Below, one piece after another: positions 35,276 to 43,851 of a stretch of DNA of 64,000 bases. A program made the translations under genes and the position numbers. How positions within the stretch are numbered: position 1 is the first letter of the stretch; every line of letters starts with the position of its first letter. Source of the DNA: an uncultured Fluviicola sp. (GTDB taxonomy: Bacteria > Bacteroidota > Bacteroidia > Flavobacteriales_D > Crocinitomicaceae); the NCBI RefSeq assembly GCF_902168135.1, contig NZ_CABHOL010000015.1, positions 248,001-312,000 of the forward strand. The letters run 5' to 3'. The notes below the pieces were generated by a model. That model was given only the letters and a program-made list of their open reading frames with translations. It ran no database searches and had not been told where the DNA came from.

Positions 35276-36451
35276 TTAAACTGCGCTTAAAATGATGCTT
35301 GAATTATTTCCCCCGAACCCGAAAGAGTTGGATAGGATGTGTTTGATTTCATGACCTTCCGAATAGTTCTTAACAGGAATAAGTCCTGTTTCTTCAATGG
35401 CCTGACCGAAGTTCAGGTTAGGAAGTAAAATTCCCTTATTCAGGGCTAAAATAGCAAACACAGCCTCAATTCCTCCTGAAGCCGCTAAGGTGTGTCCCGT
35501 ATATGATTTGGTGGAACTGAATGGAGGTACGGATGAACCAAAAACGGTTTTAATCCCGTGTGATTCTGAAAGGTCGTTGTTAGGCGTTGCGGTTCCATGT
35601 GCATTGATATAATCAATATCTGCCGGATTTAATCTTGCAACTTTCAGGGCACTTTTCATAGCAAGTGTTGCGCCGTATCCTTCCGGTGAAGAGGCTGTTT
35701 GGTGATAAGCATCTGAAGCATTTGCCCAGCCAGAAAGAACAGCCAAGGGCTTTTTACCGGTTTTCCGCATTGTTTCTTCGGTTTCCAGAACTAAAAAAGC
35801 GGCTCCTTCTCCCAGGTTGATCCCTTTGCGCGTTTCATCAAATGGCCTGCACCACTCTTCGTCGAAGATCATCAGTGATCGAAATCCTGCAATGGTAAAC
35901 TGGGAAAGTCCGTCTGTTCCACCAACCACCACACGGTCTAATTGCCCGCTTAAAAGCATTCTGGCGCCCAGCATAATGGAATTTGCGGCAGATGAGCACG
36001 CTGTGGAGATGGTATTGACATACCCCCTGATTCCAAGTTCTTGCGCAATTTGCTCGCTGGTAGTTCCGCTGGAATGGTTTTTATAAACATTCAGATCATC
36101 GCTTTCATCCTTCAGATAGTCCTTGTATGCAATTTCACTGACATCCATTCCGCCTACGGAAGTTCCGGAGATTAACCCGGTGCGGACCTCGGAGCTCAAT
36201 TCGTGTTCCCCGAAGGCTTCTTTTGCAGCGATCATTCCAAGCAGGGCCGTTCTGGATGCATTTTGGGTCAAACCGAAGCGCTCGATCAATTCCTGGTTGG
36301 TCCAACTGATTTCACCCACCTTAAAACGTTCCGTATAGGGTTTTCTGCCCTGTTTGATGCCTGTTTTTTCAGACTTCAAAGCAAGCAGGGTCTCTTCCAC
36401 ATTTTCACCGATGGAGGAAATAACGCCATATCCGGTAACGTAGATGCGCAT
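35276..36451 (-). CDS. Beta-ketoacyl-ACP synthase, FabF-like (second cassette)
   Basis: A 391-residue active condensing enzyme. Cys152 is in ISTACSSAANS, with His in NAHGTATPNND and STKSYTGHTLAASG, and it ends with SNSFGFGGNNSS. It is nearest in sequence pattern to the KS at 23824. The ATG follows the ACP stop immediately. Confidence 0.9.
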   Translation of the reverse strand: MRIYVTGYGVISSIGENVEETLLALKSEKTGIKQGRKPYTERFKVGEISWTNQELIERFGLTQNASRTALLGMIAAKEAFGEHELSSEVRTGLISGTSVGGMDVSEIAYKDYLKDESDDLNVYKNHSSGTTSEQIAQELGIRGYVNTISTACSSAANSIMLGARMLLSGQLDRVVVGGTDGLSQFTIAGFRSLMIFDEEWCRPFDETRKGINLGEGAAFLVLETEETMRKTGKKPLAVLSGWANASDAYHQTASSPEGYGATLAMKSALKVARLNPADIDYINAHGTATPNNDLSESHGIKTVFGSSVPPFSSTKSYTGHTLAASGGIEAVFAILALNKGILLPNLNFGQAIEETGLIPVKNYSEGHEIKHILSNSFGFGGNNSSIILSAV

Positions 36452-36706
36452 TTATTGATGTTTAGAAATGTAATCCGCTAAAGTATTCACCGATTGGAAG
36501 ATCTCTTTTCCTTCATTCGGGTCTGAGATTTTAATCCCGTAGTTCGAATCCAGCAAAACGATGAACTCAAGGGCGTCGATCGAATCCAATCCGAGTCCCT
36601 GATCTCCGAATAGCGGAGCATCGTCCTGAATGTCTGCAGGAGTAAGGTCTTCCAGGTTTAATTGCTCAATAATCTGAGCCTTTAGGTTTTCTTTTAAGTC
36701 ACTCAT
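36452..36706 (-). CDS. Acyl carrier protein (second cassette)
   Basis: An 84-residue ACP with Ser42 in LGLDSIDALEF as the pantetheine site. It is strongly similar to the ACP at 25029. It overlaps the shrunken ketosynthase-like gene by 8 bases and abuts the KS gene. Confidence 0.93.
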   Translation of the reverse strand: MSDLKENLKAQIIEQLNLEDLTPADIQDDAPLFGDQGLGLDSIDALEFIVLLDSNYGIKISDPNEGKEIFQSVNTLADYISKHQ

Positions 36707-37307
36707 TTCTGTATTGTTTAATTAGTGTTGACAGTTCAAGCTCCATTGAATATGCTTCTTTTTCAGAATCAGTTAGCAAAAATAGGAAACATTCTTGTTC
36801 ACCATTCGTTTTTGCCTCTATCCAGGCGCATAAACAGCAATTATTACCTTTATTTAACGCCATTTGTGCCCATTCGGAAAAATGTGCCGGATTAAAAGTT
36901 TCTTCTATGAAAAAACAATTTTCTCCGTACCACTTATGACGAATGCACAGTTCACCGGTAACAATATTCGGTAGAGTATAAACGAAAAGGGAAGGGCTTG
37001 GGTTTTTCAACTGTTCGTAGCTTTCTACAAACAGGTTGTCCGTATTCTGACTGGCAGAACTATTTGCAAAGATCAATTGCAGGTCGTTTTCCAGGTCTGC
37101 GTCTTTGGGAAAAAACGGAAGCAGCAATTCTGTTCCGATGAACGCCATTTTGGAAAGAACATCCATCTTGTAGAACTTCGGGTACTCAGCTCCGAGCTGC
37201 TGGTAAGCAGATTTCAGCGGATTCTCTTCTCCGGCTGTATTGTAAACCAGTTTTCCGTTCAGGAAAGTTCCTTTCGGGCATACATAACTATGTGCTAAAA
37301 TCTTCAC
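36699..37307 (-). CDS. Shrunken ketosynthase-like protein without active site
   Basis: A 202-residue protein. The segment FYKMDVLSKMAFIGTELLL, then LIFANSSASQNTD and NPSPSLFVYTLPNIVTGEL, matches the pattern of the first half of ketosynthase and chain-length-factor proteins. After CIRHKWYGENCFFIEE, however, the fold seems to end and no nucleophile motif follows. The start is GTG at 37307, overlapping the KS stop by 4 bases (GTGA). It may be a scaffold for one of the KS dimers or ACPs. I am confident that it is coding, less so of its relation to KS. Confidence 0.65.
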   Translation of the reverse strand: MKILAHSYVCPKGTFLNGKLVYNTAGEENPLKSAYQQLGAEYPKFYKMDVLSKMAFIGTELLLPFFPKDADLENDLQLIFANSSASQNTDNLFVESYEQLKNPSPSLFVYTLPNIVTGELCIRHKWYGENCFFIEETFNPAHFSEWAQMALNKGNNCCLCAWIEAKTNGEQECFLFLLTDSEKEAYSMELELSTLIKQYRNE

Positions 37308-38377
37308 GATTGTTTTTGTAAAATTAAACTGGCATTTCCTCCTCCGAAACCGGAAGCGGTTTTCAGCACGGTATTCAAGGCTTTCTGCTCTATGTGCTGA
37401 ATAATATTGAGTGGAACTGAAGTTCCGGTTTCTTTAAATCCAAGGTTCGGGAATAGGGTGTTTTTCTCCATGGAAACAATACTCATAATGATTTCCAAAA
37501 CACCTGCAGCCCCAAGTGTATGTCCGAAATAACCCTTCATGCTGTTCAACGGGACCTGGTCTAGGTTCATTCTGCCAAAAGCAATGCTCTCCATTTCATC
37601 ATTGAATACGGTAGCTGTGCCATGGGCAGAAATAAAATCGATATCCGAAGCCTTTTTACCGCTCCGGCGGAAAGTTTTTTTAATAGAACGCACAAGACCT
37701 TCACCTGTTCTGGAAGGCCCGGAAATGTGATTGGCATCGTTGGATGACGAACCACCCTTATACAGAACGGCAAAATCGGCTGGTTTCTGTGTCGAAACCA
37801 ATACAATGCCGCATCCTTCTCCCAATACGGTTCCGTTCCGGCTTTTATCAAATGGTTTGCAGGTCTCGTTGCTTAAAGCAAACAAGCTTTGAAATCCGTA
37901 TGAAACAAATTCGGAAACAGCATCAATCCCGATCACCAGTACTTGGTCATATTTCCCTGCAAACAGGTAGTCTGCTGCTGTATTGATGGCAATTACTCCC
38001 GAAATACAAGCATTTGAAATGATCAGTACGTCTGTTGCCGGGAAAAATTCATGAACGATGGAAGCCGTCTCTGCGAAAGTATCACCGGGAAGCAAGTCGA
38101 TATTTCCCTTAGTGGAACTTACGATAACTGCTGTTTTCCCGGAGATTTCCGGGTACGCGTTTTTAGCTTTCTCAAGTGCCTCACGCAGAAGTGTATCGTA
38201 ACGGTTACCTGTAATTTCTTCTCTTTTGGCCAAAGGAATTGCTGTTTGCTGGAAACCTGCTTTTTCATGAATCTTAATTCCTGAAATGCCGTTTTCGAAC
38301 GCATCGAAATGCTGTTCAATTGTATTTCCTAATGGAGTGACCAATGAAAGTGCCGATATGTAAATGGGTTTATCCAT
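37304..38377 (-). CDS. Beta-ketoacyl-ACP synthase (short form)
   Basis: A 357-residue KS. The nucleophile Cys124 is in ISNACISGVIA, with catalytic His in SAHGTATVFND and SMKGYFGHTLGAAG. It is about 40 residues shorter than the other FabF-like enzymes, mainly at the N-terminus. It overlaps the thioesterase gene by 8 bases and the shrunken KS-like gene by 4, so the two KS-fold proteins are made next to each other and may form a heterodimer. Confidence 0.87.
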   Translation of the reverse strand: MDKPIYISALSLVTPLGNTIEQHFDAFENGISGIKIHEKAGFQQTAIPLAKREEITGNRYDTLLREALEKAKNAYPEISGKTAVIVSSTKGNIDLLPGDTFAETASIVHEFFPATDVLIISNACISGVIAINTAADYLFAGKYDQVLVIGIDAVSEFVSYGFQSLFALSNETCKPFDKSRNGTVLGEGCGIVLVSTQKPADFAVLYKGGSSSNDANHISGPSRTGEGLVRSIKKTFRRSGKKASDIDFISAHGTATVFNDEMESIAFGRMNLDQVPLNSMKGYFGHTLGAAGVLEIIMSIVSMEKNTLFPNLGFKETGTSVPLNIIQHIEQKALNTVLKTASGFGGGNASLILQKQS

Positions 38378-38798
38378 CGATCCAGTCTTGCTTTTCTTCC
38401 CAAATACGGTAGAATTCGGGTTTGATTAATTCCAGGGTACGATCAGAAGTAAACATGAATACCTGCATGGTCATTCCTGTTGCTGCAATCTGTTTGGTTG
38501 CGTTATTGATTACTTCGTAACGAAACACGATTTTCGCTGAATCGTGTTGTTCCAAAATAACATTGACTAAAGCTCCTTCTCCGTAAAAGATGGAAGCTTT
38601 GTGTGAGATCTCTGATTTTACAATCGGAATGAAATATCCCTGGGCGTGGACATCCAGGTACTCGATCCCGTAATCCCTTCCGAATTGCTCGCGTGCATCC
38701 TCGAAGAATTTCAGATAATTTCCATGCCAAACAACGCCCATAGCGTCTGTTTCACTGAAACGGATCGGAATAAGAATGGATGATTTCAGGATTTTCAT
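38370..38798 (-). CDS. Acyl-CoA/acyl-ACP thioesterase, 4-hydroxybenzoyl-CoA type
   Basis: A 142-residue hotdog protein. IRFSETDAMGVVWHGNYLKFFEDAREQF has the catalytic Asp (ETDAMG) and the HGNY signature of the YbgC/4HBT family. Thioesterases of this kind occur in aryl-polyene loci, where they may release or edit the aryl acyl chain. It overlaps both neighbours (8 and 4 bases). Confidence 0.86.
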   Translation of the reverse strand: MKILKSSILIPIRFSETDAMGVVWHGNYLKFFEDAREQFGRDYGIEYLDVHAQGYFIPIVKSEISHKASIFYGEGALVNVILEQHDSAKIVFRYEVINNATKQIAATGMTMQVFMFTSDRTLELIKPEFYRIWEEKQDWIDG

Positions 38799-39214
38799 GC
38801 CAAAACAATTTTCATTTGACAGGTCAAAAGCACTTTTCCGTTGGATTTCGCAGTTCCTTCCACCAGGTGAATGGTATCAAAAGTACTGAGTACTTTAACG
38901 GATGTCTCAATCCGGTCATTTTCTTTTGCGGCATCTTCTACCTGCACCTGGGTTACAGCTCCGATAAAACCTAGTTTTGGTTCGCCGCCTTCTTCCAGGC
39001 TGTTCAAATAACCAAAACCTGCCGCACAGGTTTGTGCAATATTCTCAATCAATGCTGATTCGGACAGGACCTGACTTTCCAGGAACAAATTGTCCGGTGC
39101 AACCTGGAATTCGGTTTTGAAACCCGCTTCGTCTGCCGACAAAAGGCTGTCTATCATCACGAAAGGAGCTCTTTGCGGAATGATGGATGTGATGTTTTCT
39201 TTGTTAATCAACAT
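38795..39214 (-). CDS. ApeP-like hotdog dehydratase family protein
   Basis: I took the ATG at 39214 (139 residues); the longer frame begins with TTG. The fold is hotdog: IPQRAPFVMIDSLL, then ALIENIAQTCAAGFGYL with the conserved Glu, and LGFIGAVTQVQV. Where FabZ has its catalytic HFP loop, this protein reads FLESQVLSES, so the His is missing, as in the ApeP group of aryl-polyene dehydratases. It may act with the FabZ-like protein at 32613. Confidence 0.75.
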   Translation of the reverse strand: MLINKENITSIIPQRAPFVMIDSLLSADEAGFKTEFQVAPDNLFLESQVLSESALIENIAQTCAAGFGYLNSLEEGGEPKLGFIGAVTQVQVEDAAKENDRIETSVKVLSTFDTIHLVEGTAKSNGKVLLTCQMKIVLA

Positions 39215-40076
39215 AGTATTCAAAAAAGTTAAACCATTGAGTGGGACTTGCTTTCACTTGTTCTTCCAGGTGTTTGGCATAAATTTCTGCAATTTTTTCA
39301 GGGGATTCGAACGTTGTGATCGGATCCGTAGCGCTTAATTCATAGTGCGTACTTCCTGCTTTGACTGCGTATACAAAGGTAAGCGGAACTTTGAATTTAT
39401 GTGCCATAATAAATGGTCCGGCAGGGAATTCTGCAAATCCGTTCAGAAAAGGCAGTTTAAAGTTCTTTTGGCCGGCTGTTGTTCTGTCCGCATGCAGAGC
39501 GATGAGTTCGTTGCGTTTTAAAGCCTGGTGGATCAAAATCAGGTGGGAAAGATCGTCTTTGATAGGAATCAGCTGGTATTGGGATTTTCCGGCAGAATCT
39601 TCTATAAAAGCCTTAATCTTTTGGACTTCGGCATCAAGCATCAATATATTGATCTTGAGGGTAATTCTTTCTCCAAGCAGGTTTCCGGCATTTTCCCAAT
39701 TTCCCAGGTGCGCCGAAAACAAGAATCCGCCCTTTCCGGCTTCATTCATTTTGATTAAGGCTTCTTCGTTGTTAAAACGAAAGGTAAAAATCTTTTTTCG
39801 CGGAGTTTTAAGTGCTATCCGGTCAATCAATGTCTGTCCGAAAACATACAAATTCCGTGCGGTTGCTCTTAATGCTTTTCCTTTGCTATAATTAAATCCT
39901 TTTTGGTAAAAGGAAACTAAAGCTTTACGCGGTTTGCGCGAAAATAACAGGAAATAACCGGAAACTCCGATGCAGAAAAAGTAAGCAAAGCGAACCCCTA
40001 AAAATCGAATAGAGTAAATAAAGAACTTATATCCCCAAAGAGAACCTTTGGTTTTACCATCCCATTTTTGTTCCAT
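39204..40076 (-). CDS. Lysophospholipid acyltransferase, LpxL/HtrB-like
   Basis: A 290-residue membrane-associated acyltransferase. The N-terminal hydrophobic helix is FAYFFCIGVSGYFLLF. The HX4E catalytic motif is in SAHLGNWENAG, and HADRTTAGQKNFKLPFLNG and FPAGPFIMAHKFKVPL follow, as in LpxL homologues. In aryl-polyene loci such an enzyme is thought to attach the polyene acyl chain to a lipid. It overlaps the ApeP-like gene by 11 bases. Confidence 0.86.
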   Translation of the reverse strand: MEQKWDGKTKGSLWGYKFFIYSIRFLGVRFAYFFCIGVSGYFLLFSRKPRKALVSFYQKGFNYSKGKALRATARNLYVFGQTLIDRIALKTPRKKIFTFRFNNEEALIKMNEAGKGGFLFSAHLGNWENAGNLLGERITLKINILMLDAEVQKIKAFIEDSAGKSQYQLIPIKDDLSHLILIHQALKRNELIALHADRTTAGQKNFKLPFLNGFAEFPAGPFIMAHKFKVPLTFVYAVKAGSTHYELSATDPITTFESPEKIAEIYAKHLEEQVKASPTQWFNFFEYYVD

Positions 40077-40082
40077 CCACTA

Positions 40083-40328
40083 TTAAGCGTTCAAACGTTG
40101 TTCAACTAAATCGTAGAAATCGTTGAAAGTCTCAATGGTTTTGAAATCTTCTGCAGTAGGTTTAATCCCTAAATTCTCTTCGATAACAACTACCAGATCC
40201 ACATAGTCAAGACTATCAAGATCTAAGGTTTGCTGCAGGTTATTCTCAGGTTGGATCAATGCCGCATCAACTTCAAATTCGTCAGATAAAAACTGTTTTG
40301 TAGTAAGAATGATGTCTTCTCTTTTCAT
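40083..40328 (-). CDS. Acyl carrier protein (third)
   Basis: An 81-residue ACP with Ser39 in LDLDSLDYVDL. It is clearly different from the other two (FEVDAALIQPENNLQQTLDLDSL, GIKPTAEDF) and nearer to the ACP type of the E. coli aryl-polyene locus. It sits between the acyltransferase and the FabB-like KS, so it is probably the carrier of the growing polyene. Confidence 0.93.
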   Translation of the reverse strand: MKREDIILTTKQFLSDEFEVDAALIQPENNLQQTLDLDSLDYVDLVVVIEENLGIKPTAEDFKTIETFNDFYDLVEQRLNA

Positions 40329-40345
40329 CGTTTGTAGGTAACTCT

Positions 40346-41569
40346 TTATTTTTTAAACTTTTTGATAATCAGGGAGGAATTTGTTCCTCCGAATCCAAAT
40401 GAATTGGAAAGGAAACAGTCAATATTCTGCTCTTTGTAGCTTGGAATAATGTTGATCTTTTCCGAATGTTCATCCGGGTTTTCAAAATTGATATTCGGAG
40501 CAATAAAATCATTATTCATCATTAAGAGAGAATAAACGACCTCACTTGCTCCGGCCATCCAGCATTCGTGTCCGGTCATACTTTTAGTAGAACTAACAGG
40601 AACTTTGGAGCCCAGTACATTGAAAATGGCTTCTGCTTCCGTAGAATCCCCGATAGGAGTGGAAGTAGCATGCGCATTTACATAGTCAATATCTTTTGGT
40701 GTCAAATTAGCTTGTTTCAAAGCCATGCTCAGGGATCTGAACTGACCGTCGAAATTCGGATTGGAAATATGGTCGCCATTCGAAGAAAACCCGAATCCCA
40801 CAATTTCACCGTAAATCGGAGCATTTCTTTTCAACGCAGATTCTAAAGATTCGATGATCACAGTAGCAGCACCTCCGGAAGGGACCAATCCGTCGCGGTC
40901 TCTGTCGAAAGGACGGCTTGCCATGGAAGGAGCGGCATCTCTTACCGAAAATGTGCCCAAACCATCAAAACTTGCCATTGCATAGGGATTAATTTCCTGT
41001 GCTCCGCCGCAAACTACGCGTTCCTGAAGCCCTTGTTTGATCAGCAAGTATCCCATTCCGATAGAGTGAGATCCGGAAGCGCAGGCTGCAGAGATGGTGA
41101 AATTCATTCCTTTCAATTTGTAAATCGTTGAAAGGTTCATATTCACCGTCGAATTCATGTTTTGAAAGATGTCACCACTCCCGATAAGTGTGGTGTTCTT
41201 CTTGGCACGGACTTTATCAACTGTTTCCACAACAGCTCCAGCCGTAGAATCATTTCCGAATATAATTCCGGTCTCGGTTTTATCCAAAAAGTCAGCATCC
41301 AGGCCTGAACCTTCCATCGCCTCTTTGGTTGACATGAAAGCGAACCGCGCTGGCTGGTGCATTCCAATACGCTGACGGCGTGAAAGGAAAGGATTCAAAT
41401 CAGGTTCCGCAACCATTCCGGTGAAGCAGGAACGGTAACCGAAGTCTTTACGCTGCTCATCGTAAATAACCCCACTGCGGCCATGACGCAGTGATTCCAG
41501 AACTGTGTCCAGGTCTTCACCCAAACACGAGTAGGCACCAATTCCGGTAATTACTACACGATGTTCCAT
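40346..41569 (-). CDS. Beta-ketoacyl-ACP synthase, ApeO/FabB-like
   Basis: A 407-residue KS. Cys163 is in ISAACASGSHSIGMGY, with His in NAHATSTPIGD and STKSMTGHECWMAGA. SNSFGFGGTNSSL closes the fold. The ACASGSH and GHECWMAGA variants separate it from the FabF-like cassette enzymes and resemble the iterative KS of aryl-polyene clusters. It is followed by the ACP (17 bases) and preceded by FabG (1 base). Confidence 0.9.
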   Translation of the reverse strand: MEHRVVITGIGAYSCLGEDLDTVLESLRHGRSGVIYDEQRKDFGYRSCFTGMVAEPDLNPFLSRRQRIGMHQPARFAFMSTKEAMEGSGLDADFLDKTETGIIFGNDSTAGAVVETVDKVRAKKNTTLIGSGDIFQNMNSTVNMNLSTIYKLKGMNFTISAACASGSHSIGMGYLLIKQGLQERVVCGGAQEINPYAMASFDGLGTFSVRDAAPSMASRPFDRDRDGLVPSGGAATVIIESLESALKRNAPIYGEIVGFGFSSNGDHISNPNFDGQFRSLSMALKQANLTPKDIDYVNAHATSTPIGDSTEAEAIFNVLGSKVPVSSTKSMTGHECWMAGASEVVYSLLMMNNDFIAPNINFENPDEHSEKINIIPSYKEQNIDCFLSNSFGFGGTNSSLIIKKFKK

Positions 41570-41570
41570 T

Positions 41571-42302
41571 CTAAGCGTAAATTCCTCCGTTAATATTAAT
41601 AACCTCTCCGGTTATGTAAGCTGCTTTTTCCGATGCCAAAAAACTCGCAAGATACGCTACTTCTTCCACTTTTCCAAAGCGGTTTGCAGGAACCATCCGT
41701 TTTAATTCATTCATATCCAGGTCACTGGTCATGTCCGACTCAATAAATCCGGGAGCGATTGCATTTACGGTAATGTTCCGTTTAGCGATTTCCTGCGAAA
41801 GTGCTTTCGTTGCAGCAATCATGCCACCTTTGGCAGCTGAATAATTGGTTTGTCCGGGAACACCCTTTAAACCGCTTAAAGAGGCAATATTGATGATGCG
41901 TCCGCTTCGTTGTCTCAACATACGTTGTATAATTGCTTGTGTGCAGTTATACATTCCTTTCAAAGAAGTGTTCAATACAGCGTCCCAATCCTCTTCGGTT
42001 ACCCACGGGAATAAATTATCTTTTGTGATACCTGCATTATTTACCAAAACATGGATAATTCCTTCAGGGTTAGCTGAATACCAGTTCTCAACGGCAGTTT
42101 TAACGGCTGCGCCGTCTTTCACGTCAAAATGCATCAATTCGCCCGTACCACCTGCCTGCTGAATCAAACGAAGCGTTTCTTCCGCAGCAGCTTTGTTGGA
42201 AGCATAATTGATTAATATATGGAGGTTTAAGTCCTGGGATATTTGCAGCGCGATCGCACGTCCAATTCCTCGGGATGCACCTGTGATTAGAGCACATTTC
42301 AT
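41571..42302 (-). CDS. 3-oxoacyl-ACP reductase, FabG-like
   Basis: A 243-residue short-chain dehydrogenase. The NADPH loop is TGASRGIGRAIAL, NNAGITKDNLF follows, the catalytic Ser lies in NIASLSGLKG and the YxxxK motif in TNYSAAKGGM. ITGEVININGGIYA ends the protein. It would reduce the 3-ketoacyl intermediates of polyene elongation. Its start overlaps the stop of the ammonia lyase gene by 4 bases. Confidence 0.93.
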   Translation of the reverse strand: MKCALITGASRGIGRAIALQISQDLNLHILINYASNKAAAEETLRLIQQAGGTGELMHFDVKDGAAVKTAVENWYSANPEGIIHVLVNNAGITKDNLFPWVTEEDWDAVLNTSLKGMYNCTQAIIQRMLRQRSGRIINIASLSGLKGVPGQTNYSAAKGGMIAATKALSQEIAKRNITVNAIAPGFIESDMTSDLDMNELKRMVPANRFGKVEEVAYLASFLASEKAAYITGEVININGGIYA

Positions 42303-43828
42303 AGGGCAAGAGTTGTTTTCTTAAGGGTGTTTGTTACGTTTCGGATAGCTTCAAATTGTGGAACATCTTCGTTGATAGTTGGAGAGACCGCACGAATTTG
42401 ATTATAAATTTCTTTTGTTTTCGAAGAAAGTTTGTTTTTCCTGGTTTCATCCAGTAAATCAATCGCCTGGCAAACAGACATCATGTGGATGGCCATTACC
42501 TGGAATCCATTCTCAATTACCTTTTTAGTAATCACGGCGCTGTTCGTTCCCATACTTACGATATCCTGGTTGTCGTTGTTGTTGGAAATACTGTGAACGT
42601 ACATCGAATTGGAAAGCATCTGGTTTTCAGCAGTTGTGGAAGTCGCCGTAAACTGCATTCCCTGGATCCCGAAATTCAAACCTAAGGTCTGTGTATTCAG
42701 GAATGGAGGAAAAACGCCGTTGATTTTGCTGTTCAACAAGAAGTTTAACTGTCTTTCCGCAAGCATCGTCAATTTGGTTATTACCAGTTTGATCTTATCC
42801 ATTTCCAGTGAAATATAGTCCCCGTGGAAGTTACCTCCATGGAATACATTCTCACGCTCCAGGCTCACAACCGGGTTGTCATTGGTGGAATTGATCTCGT
42901 TCTCGATAATTGTCTTCGCGTAGTCCAAAGTGTCTTTTACAGGACCAAGGATTTGCGGAATACAGCGAATGGAGTAATATTCCTGGATTTTTTTCTTGAA
43001 TTCGGTTGTTTCAGCAACTTTGTCGTCGGTGAAAAGCTCTTCGCGTTTTTTGATCAGGGTGCTGTCTTTCAGGAAGTCACGCATGGATTTGGCAACAAAT
43101 TGCTGACCGGCGTGCAATTTTACCTCATTCAGGCCTACAGAGAATGAATCGTCATAAGCCTCCACAATTTCGTTGATCATAGTTGAAGCTGCGATTGCCC
43201 AATCCAATAAGCGGTATGAGTAGATCAAATTCACCGAACCGATTCCAGACATGCAGGAAGTTCCGTTCATCAATCCCAATCCGTCGCGCAATTTTACTTT
43301 TAGAGGGGTAATGTTCTTTTCGGCTAAAACTTCAGAAGTCTTTCTGCGAACACCATCGATGTAAACATATCCTTCGCCGATGAGGTTTAATGCCAAATGA
43401 GCCAATTGGACCAAATCACCGCTTGCACCTACACCCCCGTGTTCGTAGATCTCGGGAATAATATCGTGGTTCAGGAACTGGACTAACTTCTCAATCACTC
43501 CATAACTGACTCCGGAGTTCCCCTGCATGAAATTCGTTAAACGGGAAAGCACAACTGCTCTCGCGGATTCGGCATCCAATACATTTCCTGTCCCCGAAGA
43601 GTGGCTTCGGATCAGGTTATACTGAAGCTGGTTTAATTTGTCTTCATCGATCTTGAACTGAGCCATAGGCCCGAACCCGGTATTGATACCATAGATAATC
43701 TTATCGCTTGAAAATTCCTGCAGGAATGAAAACGAACGCTCCAATTCCTTACGGACATCGTCGGAAATTACGTATTCCTTTTTTTCAAGGCTAAAAGCTT
43801 CTATCTGTTTTAGATCCAGTTTGTTCAT
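42299..43828 (-). CDS. Aromatic amino acid ammonia lyase, probably tyrosine ammonia-lyase
   Basis: A 509-residue lyase with the MIO prosthetic group formed from Ala135-Ser136-Gly137 (GGVGASGDLVQLAHLAL). YGINTGFGPMAQF holds the catalytic Tyr loop, and NNNDNQDIVSMGTNSAV and STTAENQMLSNSMYVHS are also conserved. The His-lyase-type SH pair in LIRSHSSGTG does not by itself tell Tyr from His. The overall pattern is close to the Flavobacterium johnsoniae tyrosine ammonia-lyase as I remember it, and no hut genes adjoin. It would supply 4-coumarate as the polyene starter. Confidence 0.87.
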   Translation of the reverse strand: MNKLDLKQIEAFSLEKKEYVISDDVRKELERSFSFLQEFSSDKIIYGINTGFGPMAQFKIDEDKLNQLQYNLIRSHSSGTGNVLDAESARAVVLSRLTNFMQGNSGVSYGVIEKLVQFLNHDIIPEIYEHGGVGASGDLVQLAHLALNLIGEGYVYIDGVRRKTSEVLAEKNITPLKVKLRDGLGLMNGTSCMSGIGSVNLIYSYRLLDWAIAASTMINEIVEAYDDSFSVGLNEVKLHAGQQFVAKSMRDFLKDSTLIKKREELFTDDKVAETTEFKKKIQEYYSIRCIPQILGPVKDTLDYAKTIIENEINSTNDNPVVSLERENVFHGGNFHGDYISLEMDKIKLVITKLTMLAERQLNFLLNSKINGVFPPFLNTQTLGLNFGIQGMQFTATSTTAENQMLSNSMYVHSISNNNDNQDIVSMGTNSAVITKKVIENGFQVMAIHMMSVCQAIDLLDETRKNKLSSKTKEIYNQIRAVSPTINEDVPQFEAIRNVTNTLKKTTLAL

Positions 43829-43851
43829 GTAAATTATGAGTGGGGAGTGAC

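Noticed and set aside
39361-39891. Plus-strand frame of 176 codons
   Set aside because: It is antisense to the LpxL-like gene, whose HX4E motif and operon overlaps are clear.
42299-43828. Histidine ammonia-lyase (hutH)
   Set aside because: The SH pair fits histidine lyases, but no hutU, hutI or hutG genes are near and the gene is tied by overlap to fabG in a pigment operon. Tyrosine is the more likely substrate, though not proven.
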